Source of the DNA: Dokdonella_A sp046347015
Lineage (GTDB): Bacteria; Pseudomonadota; Gammaproteobacteria; Xanthomonadales; Rhodanobacteraceae
Length of the DNA: 64,000 bases
NCBI GenBank assembly: GCA_046347015.1
Contig: JAXMHA010000002.1
Coordinates: forward strand, 62,001-126,000
Reading direction: 5' to 3'
Numbering within the stretch: the first letter of the stretch is position 1; every line of letters starts with the position of its first letter. Shown here piece after piece: positions 46,525 through 55,866 of this stretch. The notes below the pieces were generated by a model, which did no database searches, was not told the DNA's origin, and saw only the letters and a list, made by a program, of their open reading frames with translations. The position numbers and the translations under genes were made by a program.

Positions 46525-47565
46525 ATGGCAATGGCACAGGCGACGATGCGGGCCCTGGTTAAGCGCGAACCCGCGCGCGGGCTGTGGATGGAAGAAGTCC
46601 CGGTCCCGGAAATCGGCCCCAACGACGTGCTCGTCAAGCTCGAGAAGACCGCGATCTGCGGTACCGACCTGCACATCTACAAGTGGGACGAGTGGAGCCA
46701 GCGCACGATCAAGCCGGGCCTGGTCATCGGCCACGAGTTCGTCGGCCGCATCGTCGATATCGGCGCGGCGGTGCGCGGTTACCGTCTCGGCCAGCGTGTG
46801 TCGGCCGAGGGCCATATCGTGTGCGGCGTGTGCCGCAACTGCCGCGCGGGCAAGCAGCACCTGTGCCCGAACACGATCGGCATCGGCGTCAACCGCAACG
46901 GCGCGTTCGCCGAATTCATCTCGGTGCCGTCGTCCAACCTGTGGCCGATTCCCGACCAGGTGCCGAGCGAGCTCGCCGCATTCTTCGACCCGTACGGCAA
47001 CGCCGCGCATTGCGCGCTCGAGTTCGACCTGATCGGCGAGGATGTGCTGATCACCGGCGCGGGACCGATCGGCATCATCGCCGCCGGCATCGCCAAGCAC
47101 GTCGGCGCCCGCAACGTCGTCGTCACCGACGTCAACGACTACCGGCTGAAGCTCGCGGCCGACATGGGCGCGACACGGGTCGTCAACGTGTCCCAGCAAC
47201 GGCTGAAGGACGTCGTCGCCGACCTGCACATGGAAGGCTTCGACGTCGGCCTCGAAATGAGCGGCAACCCGCACGCCTTCAGCGACATGCTTGACTGCAT
47301 GTACAACGGCGGCCGCATTGCGCTGCTCGGCCTGCTGCCCAGCAGCGCCGCGATCGACTGGAGCCGCGTGATCTTCAAGGGACTCGTGCTGCACGGCATT
47401 TACGGACGCCGCATGTACGAGACCTGGTACAAGATGACGCAGATGCTGCTGACCGGCTTCCCGTTGCAGAAGGTGCTGACCCACCAGATCGCGGTCGAGG
47501 ACTTCCAGCACGGCTTCGACCTGATGGAATCGGGCAACTGCGGCAAGGTCGTCTGCAGCTGGTAG
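46525..47565 (+). CDS. tdh: L-threonine 3-dehydrogenase
   Basis: 346 aa; ATG 46525 (MAMAQATMRALVKREP), good ribosome-binding site. Zinc-dependent medium-chain dehydrogenase: ICGTDLHIYKWDEWSQRTIK (catalytic zinc Cys), GLVIGHEFVGRIVDIGAAVR (His-Glu), structural zinc Cys in CGVCRNCRAGKQHLC, NAD-binding ITGAGPIGIIAAGIAKHVGA, DMLDCMYNGGRIALLGLLPS. Oxidises threonine to 2-amino-3-ketobutyrate. The kbl partner is not adjacent here. Length matches E. coli Tdh (341 aa). Confidence 0.97.
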   Translation: MAMAQATMRALVKREPARGLWMEEVPVPEIGPNDVLVKLEKTAICGTDLHIYKWDEWSQRTIKPGLVIGHEFVGRIVDIGAAVRGYRLGQRVSAEGHIVCGVCRNCRAGKQHLCPNTIGIGVNRNGAFAEFISVPSSNLWPIPDQVPSELAAFFDPYGNAAHCALEFDLIGEDVLITGAGPIGIIAAGIAKHVGARNVVVTDVNDYRLKLAADMGATRVVNVSQQRLKDVVADLHMEGFDVGLEMSGNPHAFSDMLDCMYNGGRIALLGLLPSSAAIDWSRVIFKGLVLHGIYGRRMYETWYKMTQMLLTGFPLQKVLTHQIAVEDFQHGFDLMESGNCGKVVCSW

Positions 47566-47649
47566 GCATGCCGCCATCGGGCCGCCAGCCGGCCTGACCG
47601 GACACCGCGCCGCACGGCGCACCCCGACGCCCGCGAAGCCCGCGACGAC

Positions 47650-49008
47650 ATGACCCGGCCGACCACCGCCCCACCCGAACAGCGCCTGCACGACGCCCTC
47701 GAGGCGGCGCTCGCCAAACTGCCGCCGGGGCCGCTGCTGGTCGCGTTGAGCGGTGGGCTCGACTCATCGGTCCTGTTGCGCGCACTGGCGGAAACCGGTT
47801 CCGTCCGCACCCGGGGCCTGCGGGCGATCCACGTCGACCACGGCTTGCAAGGCAGCAGTGCGGACTGGGCCGAGCATTGCCGGCGCCTTTGCCTCGACTT
47901 GAACGTCCCGCTCTCCGTCGTGCGTGTCGACGTCGAGCGCGGCGGCGCGGAAGGACCCGAGGGCGTCGCCCGGCGGGCCCGTTACGCCGCATTCACGCGT
48001 GCGCTGCGCGAGTCCGAAATCCTGACGCTTGCGCATCACCGAGGCGACCAGGCCGAAACCGTGCTGCTCAAGCTGCTGCGTGGCGCGGGCCCGGAGGGGC
48101 TTGGCGCGATGCGCACGTTGCGCCCGTTCGCGAGCGGCGCCATCTGGCGTCCGCTGCTCGGCCTTCCACACGCCCTCCTGCGCGCGTGCGCCGAAGCCTG
48201 GGGAGCGCAATGGGTCGACGACCCCAGCAACTTCGACACGTCGTTCGATCGCAACTATGTCCGGCACGACATCCTGCCGCGCCTCATCCATCGCTGGCCC
48301 GAAGCCGAAAGCAGCATCGCGCAGAGCGCAACGTGGTCGCGCGCAGCGGCGGCCTTCATCGACGAGGAAGCCACGGCGGCGTTGGCGCAAGTCCAGGGCC
48401 TCGATCCCCGGACGCTCGACTTCGGGCGTTGGCTCGCCCTGCCGGAGGCGCTGCGCGATCCGGTGCTGCGCCAGTGGCTGCGCGACATCGGCCTGCCGGG
48501 GCCGACCCATTTCCAGGCTTCCGAACTCGTCCGCCAGCTCGCCGAAGCCGGGGAGGACCGGCAACCGTGCGTCAGTTGGCCGGGGACGGAAGTCCGCCGC
48601 TATCGCGGCCTGCTGCATGCGCTCGCGCCGCTCCCGGCCGTGCCGGGAGGGTGGCAAGCCATGTTCAGCGGCGCCCCGGTCGAGTTGCCCGGCGGCGCCG
48701 GTACCCTCGCGCTGGTGTCGCGCCAGGCGGGGGGACGCCAGCCGCACCTTTCCACGCCACTGTTGGTGACGTTCCGCCGCGGTGGCGAATCGATGCGCCC
48801 GACCGGCGAAAACCACGTGCGCGAATTGCGGGAGCTGTTCCAGTCCGCGGGCATCACGCCGTGGTGGCGGGGCCGCCTGCCCCTCCTGATCGACCGGCAC
48901 GGCCACCTCCTCGCCGTCGCGGACCTGTGGCAGAGCGATGATGGTGCGGCGTTGCTCGCTGCCGCCAATGCGCGCATCGACTGGCGTCCGGCGGACACCG
49001 CGCATTGA
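47650..49008 (+). CDS. tilS: tRNA(Ile)-lysidine synthase TilS
   Basis: 452 aa from ATG 47650. N-terminal PP-loop LVALSGGLDSSVLLRAL, then IHVDHGLQGSSADWAEHCRR, AHHRGDQAETVLLKLLRGAG and WVDDPSNFDTSFDRNYVRH, all diagnostic. Middle and C-terminal TilS-specific domains follow (GGESMRPTGENHVRELRELF, WWRGRLPLLIDRHGHLLAVA). It changes C34 of the AUA-reading tRNA-Ile to lysidine, an essential step. It is followed 32 bp later by xseB. Confidence 0.96.
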   Translation: MTRPTTAPPEQRLHDALEAALAKLPPGPLLVALSGGLDSSVLLRALAETGSVRTRGLRAIHVDHGLQGSSADWAEHCRRLCLDLNVPLSVVRVDVERGGAEGPEGVARRARYAAFTRALRESEILTLAHHRGDQAETVLLKLLRGAGPEGLGAMRTLRPFASGAIWRPLLGLPHALLRACAEAWGAQWVDDPSNFDTSFDRNYVRHDILPRLIHRWPEAESSIAQSATWSRAAAAFIDEEATAALAQVQGLDPRTLDFGRWLALPEALRDPVLRQWLRDIGLPGPTHFQASELVRQLAEAGEDRQPCVSWPGTEVRRYRGLLHALAPLPAVPGGWQAMFSGAPVELPGGAGTLALVSRQAGGRQPHLSTPLLVTFRRGGESMRPTGENHVRELRELFQSAGITPWWRGRLPLLIDRHGHLLAVADLWQSDDGAALLAAANARIDWRPADTAH

Positions 49009-49040
49009 ATCCCGCCCGGCGGTCGGCTAGCGTTCGCACC

Positions 49041-49295
49041 ATGGCGAAAGAAGCCGCAGACGACGCCCTCCGCATTGCCGACTTCGAAAAGTCGCTCGAC
49101 GAACTCGAACGGCTCGTCGCGCGGATGGAACAGGGCGACCTGACGCTCGACGAATCGCTGAAATCGTTCGAGCAGGGAATCGCGTTGTATCGAAGCTGCC
49201 ACGACGCGCTGGAGCAGGCCGAGTTGCGCGTGCGCCAATTGCTCGATCCGTCCGACCCTGACTCCGCCGTGCCATTCGACTCCGCCCCGCCCTGA
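49041..49295 (+). CDS. xseB: Exodeoxyribonuclease VII small subunit
   Basis: 84 aa from ATG 49041 (MAKEAADDALRIADFEKSLD). The conserved helical hairpin is obvious: FEKSLDELERLVARMEQGDL, TLDESLKSFEQGIALYRSCH, LEQAELRVRQLL. XseB wraps around the XseA nuclease; xseA itself is not in this window. Order xseB-ispA is conserved in gammaproteobacteria, although dxs, which normally follows, is absent here. Confidence 0.95.
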   Translation: MAKEAADDALRIADFEKSLDELERLVARMEQGDLTLDESLKSFEQGIALYRSCHDALEQAELRVRQLLDPSDPDSAVPFDSAPP

Positions 49296-49322
49296 CACGC
49301 CGGGCCGACCAGGGAGTCTTTC

Positions 49323-50216
49323 GTGGAAATGCCGGCTCCGGACCTCGCCATCTGGCAGCTGCGTGCCGAGCGGGTGCTGGAGCAAGTGCTCGCTGGGCAA
49401 CTGCCCCCGGACGGGGACCTCGCCGCCGCGATGCGCTACGCCGTGCTGGGACCCGGCAAGCGGTTGCGTCCGCTGCTGGTCTACGCGACCGGCCACGCCT
49501 TCGGCGCCGATCCCGCGCGGCTCGATGGTCCGGCAGCCGCGGTCGAACTCGTGCACGCCTATTCGCTCGTCCACGACGACTTGCCGGCCATGGACGACGA
49601 CGCGCTGCGCCGCGGGCGGCCGACCTGCCACGTCGCGTTTGGCGAAGCCATGGCGATCCTGGCCGGCGATGCATTGCAGGCACTCGCGTTCGAGGTGCTG
49701 GTCGACCCCGGTTCGGCACCGGGAGACGCCCGGGGAAGGGTCGAGATGTTCCACACGCTGGCCCGCGCCTGCGGCGCGCAGGGCATGGCCGGCGGCCAGG
49801 CACTCGATCTCGCCGCAGTCGGACGGACGCTGACCGTCGCCGAACTCGAGCGGATGCACGCGCACAAGACCGGAGCGCTGATTCGGGCGTCGGTGCGGCT
49901 CGGCGCGCTGGTCGCCGGAGCCGCCGCCACGCCTTCGCTCGATGCGCTCGACCGCTACGCCGCGGCGGTTGGCCTCGCGTTCCAGGTGCGCGACGACCTG
50001 CTCGACGTCGAGTCCGCGACGGAACAACTCGGGAAAACAGCCGGCAAGGACGCCGTGGCCCGCAAGCCGACCTACCCGTCGATCCTCGGTATCGAGGCGT
50101 CGTACCGGCGGCTTGGCGAACTCGTCGCCGACGCCATCGAAGCGATCGCCGGCCTCGGCGGCCGTGCCGATGCCCTGGTGTCGCTGGCCCGCTACGCGGC
50201 CGCGCGCGGGAACTGA
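49323..50216 (+). CDS. ispA: Farnesyl (short-chain polyprenyl) diphosphate synthase
   Basis: 297 aa from GTG 49323 (an ATG two codons later is equally plausible). FPP synthase type: YAVLGPGKRLRPLLVYATGH, Asp-rich motif 1 with the two-residue insertion HDDLPAMDDDALRRGRPTCH (DDxxxxD), GEAMAILAGDALQALAFEVL, and motif 2 FQVRDDLLDVESATEQLGKT. The DDxxxxD spacing marks bacterial IspA. It makes the C15 precursor for quinones and bactoprenol. It follows xseB by 27 bp. Confidence 0.95.
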   Translation: MEMPAPDLAIWQLRAERVLEQVLAGQLPPDGDLAAAMRYAVLGPGKRLRPLLVYATGHAFGADPARLDGPAAAVELVHAYSLVHDDLPAMDDDALRRGRPTCHVAFGEAMAILAGDALQALAFEVLVDPGSAPGDARGRVEMFHTLARACGAQGMAGGQALDLAAVGRTLTVAELERMHAHKTGALIRASVRLGALVAGAAATPSLDALDRYAAAVGLAFQVRDDLLDVESATEQLGKTAGKDAVARKPTYPSILGIEASYRRLGELVADAIEAIAGLGGRADALVSLARYAAARGN

Positions 50217-50238
50217 CCCCGGCGCGGGCGAACCGGAA

Positions 50239-50661
50239 TCACGACACCAACCGCAGCGTGAACGGATACCGGTAGGCGACCCCTTCGTTGGCCTTGATCG
50301 CAGCCACGATCGTCAACACGAACCACACGATCGCGATCACGACGCCGGCCGGGACCGTCAGCAGCAAGCCAAGACCGAGCGTGACGATCGACAACACGAC
50401 GAGCGCGATGCAGACAATCGCGGTCGTGATGTTGAAGTTCAGCGCCTCGCGCGCCTGGTCGCCGGCGAACGGCATGCTGTCACGCTTGATCAGCCACACG
50501 ATCAGTGGGCCGACGATGCAGCCGATGCCGGTGATGAAGAAGCTGAACGCGGCGAGATGGCCGAGCATCGCCCACGTCCGTTCTTCGGCCGATGGAGCCG
50601 CCGGCGTGGCCATTGCGTGCGGTGGGTTCGGCACGTTCGGTACGGTTTCGGTTTCGCTCAT
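50239..50661 (-). CDS. DUF4870 membrane protein
   Basis: 140 aa. After a Pro/Ala-rich leader, text WAMLGHLAAFSFFITGIGCI, GPLIVWLIKRDSMPFAGDQA, REALNFNITTAIVCIALVVL and VPAGVVIAIVWFVLTIVAAI is diagnostic of DUF4870 (related to Tic20-like small four-helix membrane proteins). Three or four membrane helices. Function unknown; a stress-linked role has been suggested for some members but cannot be shown here. Convergent with ispA, separated by 22 bp. Confidence 0.92.
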   Translation of the reverse strand: MSETETVPNVPNPPHAMATPAAPSAEERTWAMLGHLAAFSFFITGIGCIVGPLIVWLIKRDSMPFAGDQAREALNFNITTAIVCIALVVLSIVTLGLGLLLTVPAGVVIAIVWFVLTIVAAIKANEGVAYRYPFTLRLVS

Positions 50662-50753
50662 CGCAGTCTCCTGCCGGTGGCCGGCGAACGCGCCGAGTGT
50701 GGCGCGCCAGGGCCGATGTTGCGCCGATGCCCGCGCACTTCAAGCGCCGGAAG

Positions 50754-52112
50754 TCATGCCTCGCCGGCGACCGTCATCCGCTCGAGCAGGATCGACCCGG
50801 TCAACACATGCGAGCGCGGGTCGACGTCGGCGCCGATCGCGACGATGCCGTTGAACAGGTCGCGCAGGTTTCCGGCAATCGTGATCTCCTCGACGGGGAA
50901 CGCGATGGCGCCGTCCTCGACCCAGAACCCGGACGCGCCGCGCGAGTAGTCGCCGGTCACCAGCGACACGCCCTGCCCCATCAACTCGGTCACGACCAGG
51001 CCGCGTTCCATCCGGCGCAGCAAGTCTTCGAAACCGTCGGGCCCGGAGCGCACGACGATGTTGTGCACGCCGCCGGCGTTGCCGGTGGTCGTCATGCCGA
51101 GCCGCCGCGCCGAATAGCTGCCGAGGATGTAGCGCGACAGCACGCCGCCGCGCACGAGGTCGGAGTCGCGCGTCGCGACGCCTTCGGCATCGAACGCGCT
51201 GGAACCGTGGCCGCGCGGGATGTGCGGGCGCTCGGTAATCTCGACGTGGGCTGGGAAAACCGCGGTACCGAGCCGGTCGAGCAGGAAACTGGCGCGCCGG
51301 TACAGGGCGCCGCCGCTCACCGCCGACAGGAAATGCCCGACCAGCGTGCGCGCGGTTTCCGGCGCGAACAGTACCGGGCACTCGCGGGTCGTCAGCGACT
51401 GCGCGCCGAGACGCGCCACCGCGCGCTCGGCCGCGCGCGTGCCGACGGTTGCCGCCGGTGTGAAATCGCCAGCCCGCCGCACGACGTCGTACCAGTAGTC
51501 GCGCTGCATGCCATCGCCGTGGCCCGCAATCAACGAGCACGACAAGGAGTGTCGCGTACTGCGCTCGGTGCCGGTGAAATCGAGGCTGTTCGCATACGCC
51601 GTCAGCGTCTCGCCAGACTGCACCGACGCGCCTTCCGAATTGCCGATGCGCGCATCGGCGCCACGGCCGGCGTTCTCGATCTCGAGCGCGAGCGCGATCG
51701 CCTCCGGCGCCGTGATCGGCCATGGATGCCACAGGTCGAGATCGGGCGCATCGCGCGCAAGCAGCGCAGCGTCGGGCAAGCCGTGCGCGGCATCGGGTTC
51801 GGTGTGGCGGGCGATCGCGCAGGCCTGTTCGATCGTCTTGTCGATCGAGGCCGGCGCGAGGTCGGCGGTGCTGGCGGAACCCTTGCGCTTGCCGAACAGC
51901 ACCGTCACCGCGATGCCGCGGTCGCGCGTATGTTCGACCGTTTCGACATCGCCGAGACGCACGTTCACCGCCAGTCCGCGTTCGATCGTCGCGACCGCAT
52001 CGGCTTCGCTCGCGCCTTGCGCGCGGCAGCGCCGCACCATGTCGGCCGCGATCGACGCGAGCCGATCGAGCTCGGCGAGGCTGTTATCCTGAGCCGGAGC
52101 GACGTCGTTCAC
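50754..52112 (-). CDS. pmbA: Metalloprotease PmbA/TldE subunit
   Basis: 452 aa from GTG 52112, with GGAAG upstream; longer frames are spurious. TldE/PmbA is the metal-free subunit of the TldD/TldE protease. Typical text: IERGLAVNVRLGDVETVEHT, RDRGIAVTVLFGKRKGSAST, PVLFAPETARTLVGHFLSAV, AHVEITERPHIPRGHGSSAF, YILGSYSARRLGMTTTGNAG and GYSRGASGFWVEDG (here DYSRGASGFWVEDGAIAFPV). No HExxxH is present, as expected. Divergent from darP with only 20 bp between starts. Confidence 0.95.
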   Translation of the reverse strand: MNDVAPAQDNSLAELDRLASIAADMVRRCRAQGASEADAVATIERGLAVNVRLGDVETVEHTRDRGIAVTVLFGKRKGSASTADLAPASIDKTIEQACAIARHTEPDAAHGLPDAALLARDAPDLDLWHPWPITAPEAIALALEIENAGRGADARIGNSEGASVQSGETLTAYANSLDFTGTERSTRHSLSCSLIAGHGDGMQRDYWYDVVRRAGDFTPAATVGTRAAERAVARLGAQSLTTRECPVLFAPETARTLVGHFLSAVSGGALYRRASFLLDRLGTAVFPAHVEITERPHIPRGHGSSAFDAEGVATRDSDLVRGGVLSRYILGSYSARRLGMTTTGNAGGVHNIVVRSGPDGFEDLLRRMERGLVVTELMGQGVSLVTGDYSRGASGFWVEDGAIAFPVEEITIAGNLRDLFNGIVAIGADVDPRSHVLTGSILLERMTVAGEA

Positions 52113-52132
52113 CCGGTGCTTCCATCGACGGC

Positions 52133-52675
52133 ATGCATTCTTCCGACTCCGACCTGCCGGCCCCCGCCCGCCCGAGCCGCAGCGCACGGCGGCGCGACGC
52201 GCTTGATGTACTCGAACTTGCCGAAGCGCTCGCCGGCCAGTCGACGGCACAGCTCGACCGGCTCGGAATCGACGGCGGCCTGCGTGCCGAGATCGGCGAG
52301 GCGCACCGTATCACGTCGCATATCGCGCGCAAACGGCAGGTGCACCGGATCGCGAAATTGATGCGCGGGCTTGACGCGGCCGAACTCGACCGGCTGCGCG
52401 ACGCGTTGCGCCACGACCGCGACGCCACCGCCCGGGAAACCGCGCGCCTGCACCGGCTCGAAGCGTGGCGCGACCACCTGCTCGCCGGGGGCGATGCGGC
52501 GTTGGCCGCTTTCGTCGATGCGCACCCCGGCGTCGACGTGACGCAGGTCCGCCGTCTCGTGCGGCAGGCGCGCGGCGAGGCCGCCGCGTCGAAACCGCCA
52601 CGCGCCGCACGCGAACTGTTCCGGCTGTTGCGGGACCTTGCCACCAATGCCGGGCTGCACTCCGCCGGCGACTGA
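52133..52675 (+). CDS. darP: Ribosome biogenesis factor DarP/YjgA (DUF615)
   Basis: 180 aa from ATG 52133. Family text: RSARRRDALDVLELAEALAG, LRAEIGEAHRITSHIARKRQ, VHRIAKLMRGLDAAELDRLR, TARLHRLEAWRDHLLAGGDA and ARELFRLLRDLA. It is strongly charged and helical, as expected for the factor that promotes late 50S subunit maturation and binds the peptidyltransferase region. It starts 20 bp from the divergent pmbA GTG, an arrangement also seen in E. coli (yjgA-pmbA). tldD follows in convergent orientation. Confidence 0.93.
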   Translation: MHSSDSDLPAPARPSRSARRRDALDVLELAEALAGQSTAQLDRLGIDGGLRAEIGEAHRITSHIARKRQVHRIAKLMRGLDAAELDRLRDALRHDRDATARETARLHRLEAWRDHLLAGGDAALAAFVDAHPGVDVTQVRRLVRQARGEAAASKPPRAARELFRLLRDLATNAGLHSAGD

Positions 52676-52692
52676 CCACCCCGTCGCACGCG

Positions 52693-54132
52693 TCACGCGG
52701 CCGTGCCGCCGACCGTCATCGCATCGATGCGCAGCGTCGGCTGGCCGACGCCGACCGGCACGCTCTGGCCTTCCTTGCCGCAGACGCTGACGCCTTCGCC
52801 GAGTTGCAGGTCGTTGCCGACCATCACCGGGTCAGGATGTCCGGGCTCGAACTGGGTCAGCGTCGCGCCCTTCACCGGCCGCGTGATGCGGCCGTCCTCG
52901 ATCAGGTAGGCCTCGCTCGCCGAGAACACGAATTTGCCGTTCGTGATGTCGACCTGTCCGCCGCCGAAGTTGGTCGCGTAGAGTCCGCGCTTCACGGAAC
53001 GGATGATCTCTTCCGGATCGCTCTCGCCCGGCAGCATGTAGGTGTTCGTCATGCGCGGCATCGGCAGGTGCGCGAACGACTCGCGCCGGCCGTTGCCGGT
53101 CGATGCCGTGCCCATCAGCCGCGCATTCATCTTGTCCTGCATGTGTCCGGCCATGACGCCCTTGTCGACCAGCGTCGTGCACTGCCCCGGCACGCCTTCG
53201 TCGTCGACGCTGAGCGAACCGCGACGGCCCGGCAGGCTGCCATCGTCGACGATCGTGCACAGCGGCGACGCGACGCGTTTGCCGAGACGCCCGGCGAACG
53301 CCGACGTGCCCTTGCGGTTGAAGTCGCCCTCGAAGCCGTGGCCGATCGCCTCGTGCAGCAGCACGCCGGGCCAGCCGGGGCCGAGCACGACGGTCATTGT
53401 TCCAGCCGGCGCGTCGACCGATTCGAGGTTGACCAGCGCCTGTCGCACCGCTTCGCGGGCATACCGCTCGGCGCGCCCATCGGCGAACAGCGCATCGAAG
53501 CCGTAGCGGCCGCCGCCGCCGAAGCTGCCCTGCTCGCGGCGCCCATCCTGCTCGGCGATGACATGCACGTTGACCCGCACCATCGGCCGCACGTCGGCCG
53601 CGAGGGCGCCATCCGACGCCGCCACCAGCACCGTGTCGTGCGTCGCAGCGAGGCTGACCACGACTTCGGTGATGCGCGGATCGAGGCCACGGCAGAACGC
53701 GTCGAGCGCCCGCAACCGATCGACCTTGTCGGTGCTGGCGAGCGATTCGATCGGATCGTCCGCCGGATACAGCACCCGCGGCACGGTGATCGCCAGCGGC
53801 TTGCCGACGCCATTGCCGCCAGCGCGGGCGATCGCGCGCGCCGAGTCGGCGGCTTGCCGCAACGCCGGCAGCACGATCTCGTCCGAATACGCGAAACCGG
53901 TCTTTTCGCCGCTCATCGCGCGCACGCCGACGCCCTGCTCGATGCTGTGGCTGCCTTCCTTGACGATGCCGTCCTCGAGCAGCCACGACTCGCTGCGGGA
54001 ATGCTGGAAGTAGAGGTCGGCGGCGTCGATCGACGGCCCGAGCAGGTGGTCGAACACGCGTTCGAGATCGCCGGTCGACAGGCCGCCCGGCGCCAGCAGG
54101 CCGCGTTCGGCGAGAACCAGGGATGAATCCAT
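52693..54132 (-). CDS. tldD: Metalloprotease TldD subunit
   Basis: 479 aa from ATG 54132 (MDSSLVLAERGLLAPGG); a GTG two codons upstream is in frame. TldD carries the active site: LLHEAIGHGFEGDFNRKGTS contains HExxxH (zinc ligands), with CTTLVDKGVMAGHMQDKMNA downstream and a Cys in VSVCGKEGQSVPVGV near the C-terminus. N-terminal text LYFQHSRSESWLLEDGIVKE and HSIEQGVGVRAMSGEKTGFA is diagnostic. With PmbA it degrades unfolded peptides and, in E. coli, matures microcin B17. Having both subunits within 3.4 kb supports a shared function. Confidence 0.97.
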   Translation of the reverse strand: MDSSLVLAERGLLAPGGLSTGDLERVFDHLLGPSIDAADLYFQHSRSESWLLEDGIVKEGSHSIEQGVGVRAMSGEKTGFAYSDEIVLPALRQAADSARAIARAGGNGVGKPLAITVPRVLYPADDPIESLASTDKVDRLRALDAFCRGLDPRITEVVVSLAATHDTVLVAASDGALAADVRPMVRVNVHVIAEQDGRREQGSFGGGGRYGFDALFADGRAERYAREAVRQALVNLESVDAPAGTMTVVLGPGWPGVLLHEAIGHGFEGDFNRKGTSAFAGRLGKRVASPLCTIVDDGSLPGRRGSLSVDDEGVPGQCTTLVDKGVMAGHMQDKMNARLMGTASTGNGRRESFAHLPMPRMTNTYMLPGESDPEEIIRSVKRGLYATNFGGGQVDITNGKFVFSASEAYLIEDGRITRPVKGATLTQFEPGHPDPVMVGNDLQLGEGVSVCGKEGQSVPVGVGQPTLRIDAMTVGGTAA

Positions 54133-54285
54133 CGGCACGTGTTCCGGGCGGCGGGAGACCCTTCAACGTAATGGCACGCTGGCGGGTTCGCAAGCTCTCC
54201 TTTCTGGAATCGGGACTGGCGGCGCGCTCCCGGCTGCCGATGGGAGTAGGATCGGCATGCGCATATCATCAGGGAGGTCGGGGCC

Positions 54286-55692
54286 ATGCGCATCCTGCCG
54301 TTGCTGGTTGCCGCCATCCCCAGCGCCGCGCTGGCGGCAGGCGCCCATCTCGATCCCGGATTCGGCACCGGCGGCGTCGCCGAAGTCGAGTGGTCTGCCG
54401 GATCCGCGGCCGCCAATGCAGTCGGCGTCGACGGCAGCGGACGCATCGTTCTCGGTGGCTTTGCGGCCGGTCCGTGGGGTGACGACGATTTCGCGCTGCT
54501 GCGGCTGTTGCCCGACGGCACGTTCGACACGACCTACGCGACCGATGCCGGCGGCGTACGCCTCGTCGATTTCGACCTCGACGGCATCGGGCCGAACAGC
54601 GACGATGTCATCAACGACCTCGTCGTGCTGGACGATGGAACGGCTATCGCGCTCGGCGACGCGCACTTCGGCTTCGGCGCGCTCAATTCGCAGTTCGCGC
54701 TTGTCCGCACGGACTCGAGCGGCGTGCTCGATCCGGGGTTCGGATCACTCGGACTCGTGCATTTCAACTTCCAGGACTTCGGCAACATCGACTTCGCCTT
54801 CCGTCTTGCGTTGGACAGCGAGGATCGCATCGTCACGACCGGCATGGTCAACGTCGATTTCGCCGTAAACGAGACACTGCACTTCTGGGCAGGCCTTGCG
54901 CGGCTGACGCCGGACGGCCAGTTCGATGCCACGTTCGCGAGCGGCGGATACTTCAGTGTGCCGTTCTGGAGCGACCCGACGATTCCGCCCCCCCGGCACA
55001 GCAACTTCAACTACCCGCTAGCACTTGCGTTCGACGACAGTGAACGCATCCTGCTGGGTGGCAGCGTGCGCGACCCCATCCCGTCCGATGCCGTCGCCTA
55101 TCGCGTCTCAGCCGATGGTGCCTACGACGACACCTTCGGGCAGTATGGCCACAGCCTGTTGGGCATCGATTCCGGGGCGATTACCGCATTGCACGCAATG
55201 GATGGCGGTCGATTCATCGCCGCCGGTGAAGGCGGGGCGACCTACGACGCAGCGGAACTGTTCTTCGCGCGATTCGAGGCAGACGGCACGCTCGATACGA
55301 CCTTCGGCAACGCCGGCATTGCCGAGCTGCCGACCCCCGGAGCTTTCGTGGCCCCGGACCTGATCGTGCCAATGATCGATGGCGGCTGGCTGGCCGTGGC
55401 CGGCGGAAGCCTTATCGAACCTTATGGCGTGCAGCGCCCTCCCGCACTCGCGCGCATCGATGCGAACGGTCAATTCGATACGGATTTCGGCGACAACGGC
55501 ATCGTCACGCTCGACCTCGCTGACGGCCGCCACTTCTACGCCACGCGCGCTGCCGTGCAACCGGACGGCAAGATCGTCGTCGCCGGCGCGGTGCAGAACC
55601 CGGCCCCGGACGCCACGCTGCACTTCGCCGCGATGCGCGTCGTCCTCGACCCGGACAACGCGTTGTTCGCGGACGGATTCGACGGAACATGA
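54286..55692 (+). CDS. Secreted delta-60 repeat protein with C-terminal ADGFD tag
   Basis: 468 aa from ATG 54286, preceded by GGGAGGTCGGGGCC. Signal peptide to about AALAAG. Seven delta-60-type units are recognisable by their LDPGFGTGG-like loops: LDPGF at about 22, FDTTY 80, LDPGF 148, FDATF 213, YDDTF 280, LDTTF 336 and FDTDF 396. Each is followed or preceded by a strand text such as RILLGGSVRD, RIVLGGFAAG or KIVVAGAVQN. These fold as a beta-propeller; function is not established. It ends DNALFADGFDGT. Domain identity is confident; the role (adhesion, ligand binding) is unknown. Confidence 0.88.
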   Translation: MRILPLLVAAIPSAALAAGAHLDPGFGTGGVAEVEWSAGSAAANAVGVDGSGRIVLGGFAAGPWGDDDFALLRLLPDGTFDTTYATDAGGVRLVDFDLDGIGPNSDDVINDLVVLDDGTAIALGDAHFGFGALNSQFALVRTDSSGVLDPGFGSLGLVHFNFQDFGNIDFAFRLALDSEDRIVTTGMVNVDFAVNETLHFWAGLARLTPDGQFDATFASGGYFSVPFWSDPTIPPPRHSNFNYPLALAFDDSERILLGGSVRDPIPSDAVAYRVSADGAYDDTFGQYGHSLLGIDSGAITALHAMDGGRFIAAGEGGATYDAAELFFARFEADGTLDTTFGNAGIAELPTPGAFVAPDLIVPMIDGGWLAVAGGSLIEPYGVQRPPALARIDANGQFDTDFGDNGIVTLDLADGRHFYATRAAVQPDGKIVVAGAVQNPAPDATLHFAAMRVVLDPDNALFADGFDGT

Positions 55693-55866
55693 ACTTCTGC
55701 ATTCCTTGTACCGGCTGCGCGTCATCGTCATGGAAAAGATACGACTGGGCCGCGCTCACAGGCCTTGTCTGCGATATCAATCGAGTCTGATCTTTTTGAT
55801 TCGTGATTCGGGGCGGGCAATCCGCTTCGGTTTTATGATTCACGCGGGCAGTCCGTTGACGCGCTA

